This document shows positions 20,915 through 20,926 of a stretch of DNA of 20,926 nt, one piece after another. A program made the position numbers and the translations under genes. This stretch comes from Actinomycetota bacterium (GTDB taxonomy: Bacteria; Actinomycetota; UBA4738; HRBIN12). The stretch covers positions 1 to 20,926 of the forward strand of contig VAYX01000033.1 in NCBI GenBank assembly GCA_005885325.1. The letters run 5' to 3'. Position 1 is the first letter of the stretch. Each line of letters opens with the position of its first letter. Below the pieces are notes generated by a model. That model was not told where the DNA came from and searched no databases. It saw nothing but the letters and a program-made list of their open reading frames with translations.

Positions 20915-20926
20915 CGGACTGAGGGG

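Overview
The window joins two unlike pieces of DNA. From about 2.2 kb to the right end it is a very GC-rich, tightly packed bacterial chromosome segment. Its gene content (rho-rpmE-prfA-prmC-sua5-phosphatase-rpiB-glyA-wecA order, a DivIVA/Wag31-type protein, a mycobacterial-type RpiB, a MarP-like CvpA/serine protease, frequent GTG starts) points to a probably deep-branching member of the Actinomycetota. The first ~2.2 kb is visibly less GC-rich. It carries shards that look like a different, Gram-negative soil bacterium (Verrucomicrobia-like by eye): the end of a PQQ-type beta-propeller protein, a broken UvrA-like gene start, a complete HlyD-type membrane-fusion protein, and the C-terminal half of a MacB/DevA-type ABC ATPase. 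The change of origin appears to fall inside one ABC ATPase reading frame, at its conserved signature motif (about 2166-2210), which suggests a chimeric assembly join.

Layout. 1-880: gene remnants and unexplained sequence. 881-1834 (-): HlyD-like adaptor, preceded by a 22-codon leader-like ORF. 1911-2618 (-): hybrid ABC ATPase. 2714-16501 (-): a nearly unbroken run of fifteen co-oriented genes. In transcription order these are cyclic 2,3-diphosphoglycerate synthetase, 2-phosphoglycerate kinase, transaldolase/F6P-aldolase family, Rho, ribosomal protein L31, a DUF1385 membrane protein, DivIVA, release factor RF1, PrmC, Sua5/YrdC, LMW phosphatase, RpiB, GlyA, WecA-type GlcNAc-1-P transferase and an agmatinase-family ureohydrolase. 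A metallophosphoesterase (16540-17328, -) heads this run. Divergent from it is a MarP-like membrane serine protease (17415-18590, +), which converges on an amylo-alpha-1,6-glucosidase-type debranching enzyme (18597-20825, -).

How the genes work together. The central block is translation and termination machinery: Rho, L31, RF1, the methylase PrmC that modifies RF1, and the t6A-synthesis protein. Pentose/one-carbon enzymes (RpiB, GlyA, transaldolase) and envelope genes (WecA, DivIVA) are mixed in. The most distinctive cassette is the overlapping pair of 2-phosphoglycerate kinase and cDPG synthetase, the two enzymes that make the archaeal solute cyclic 2,3-diphosphoglycerate, here translationally coupled to a transaldolase-family enzyme and rho. 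GC-rich hairpins without U-tracts sit in several intergenic gaps.

I saw no tRNA or rRNA gene, CRISPR array, integrase or insertion sequence, and no defence system. No clearly new system is visible. The best leads are the bacterial cDPG cassette and the mosaic left end.
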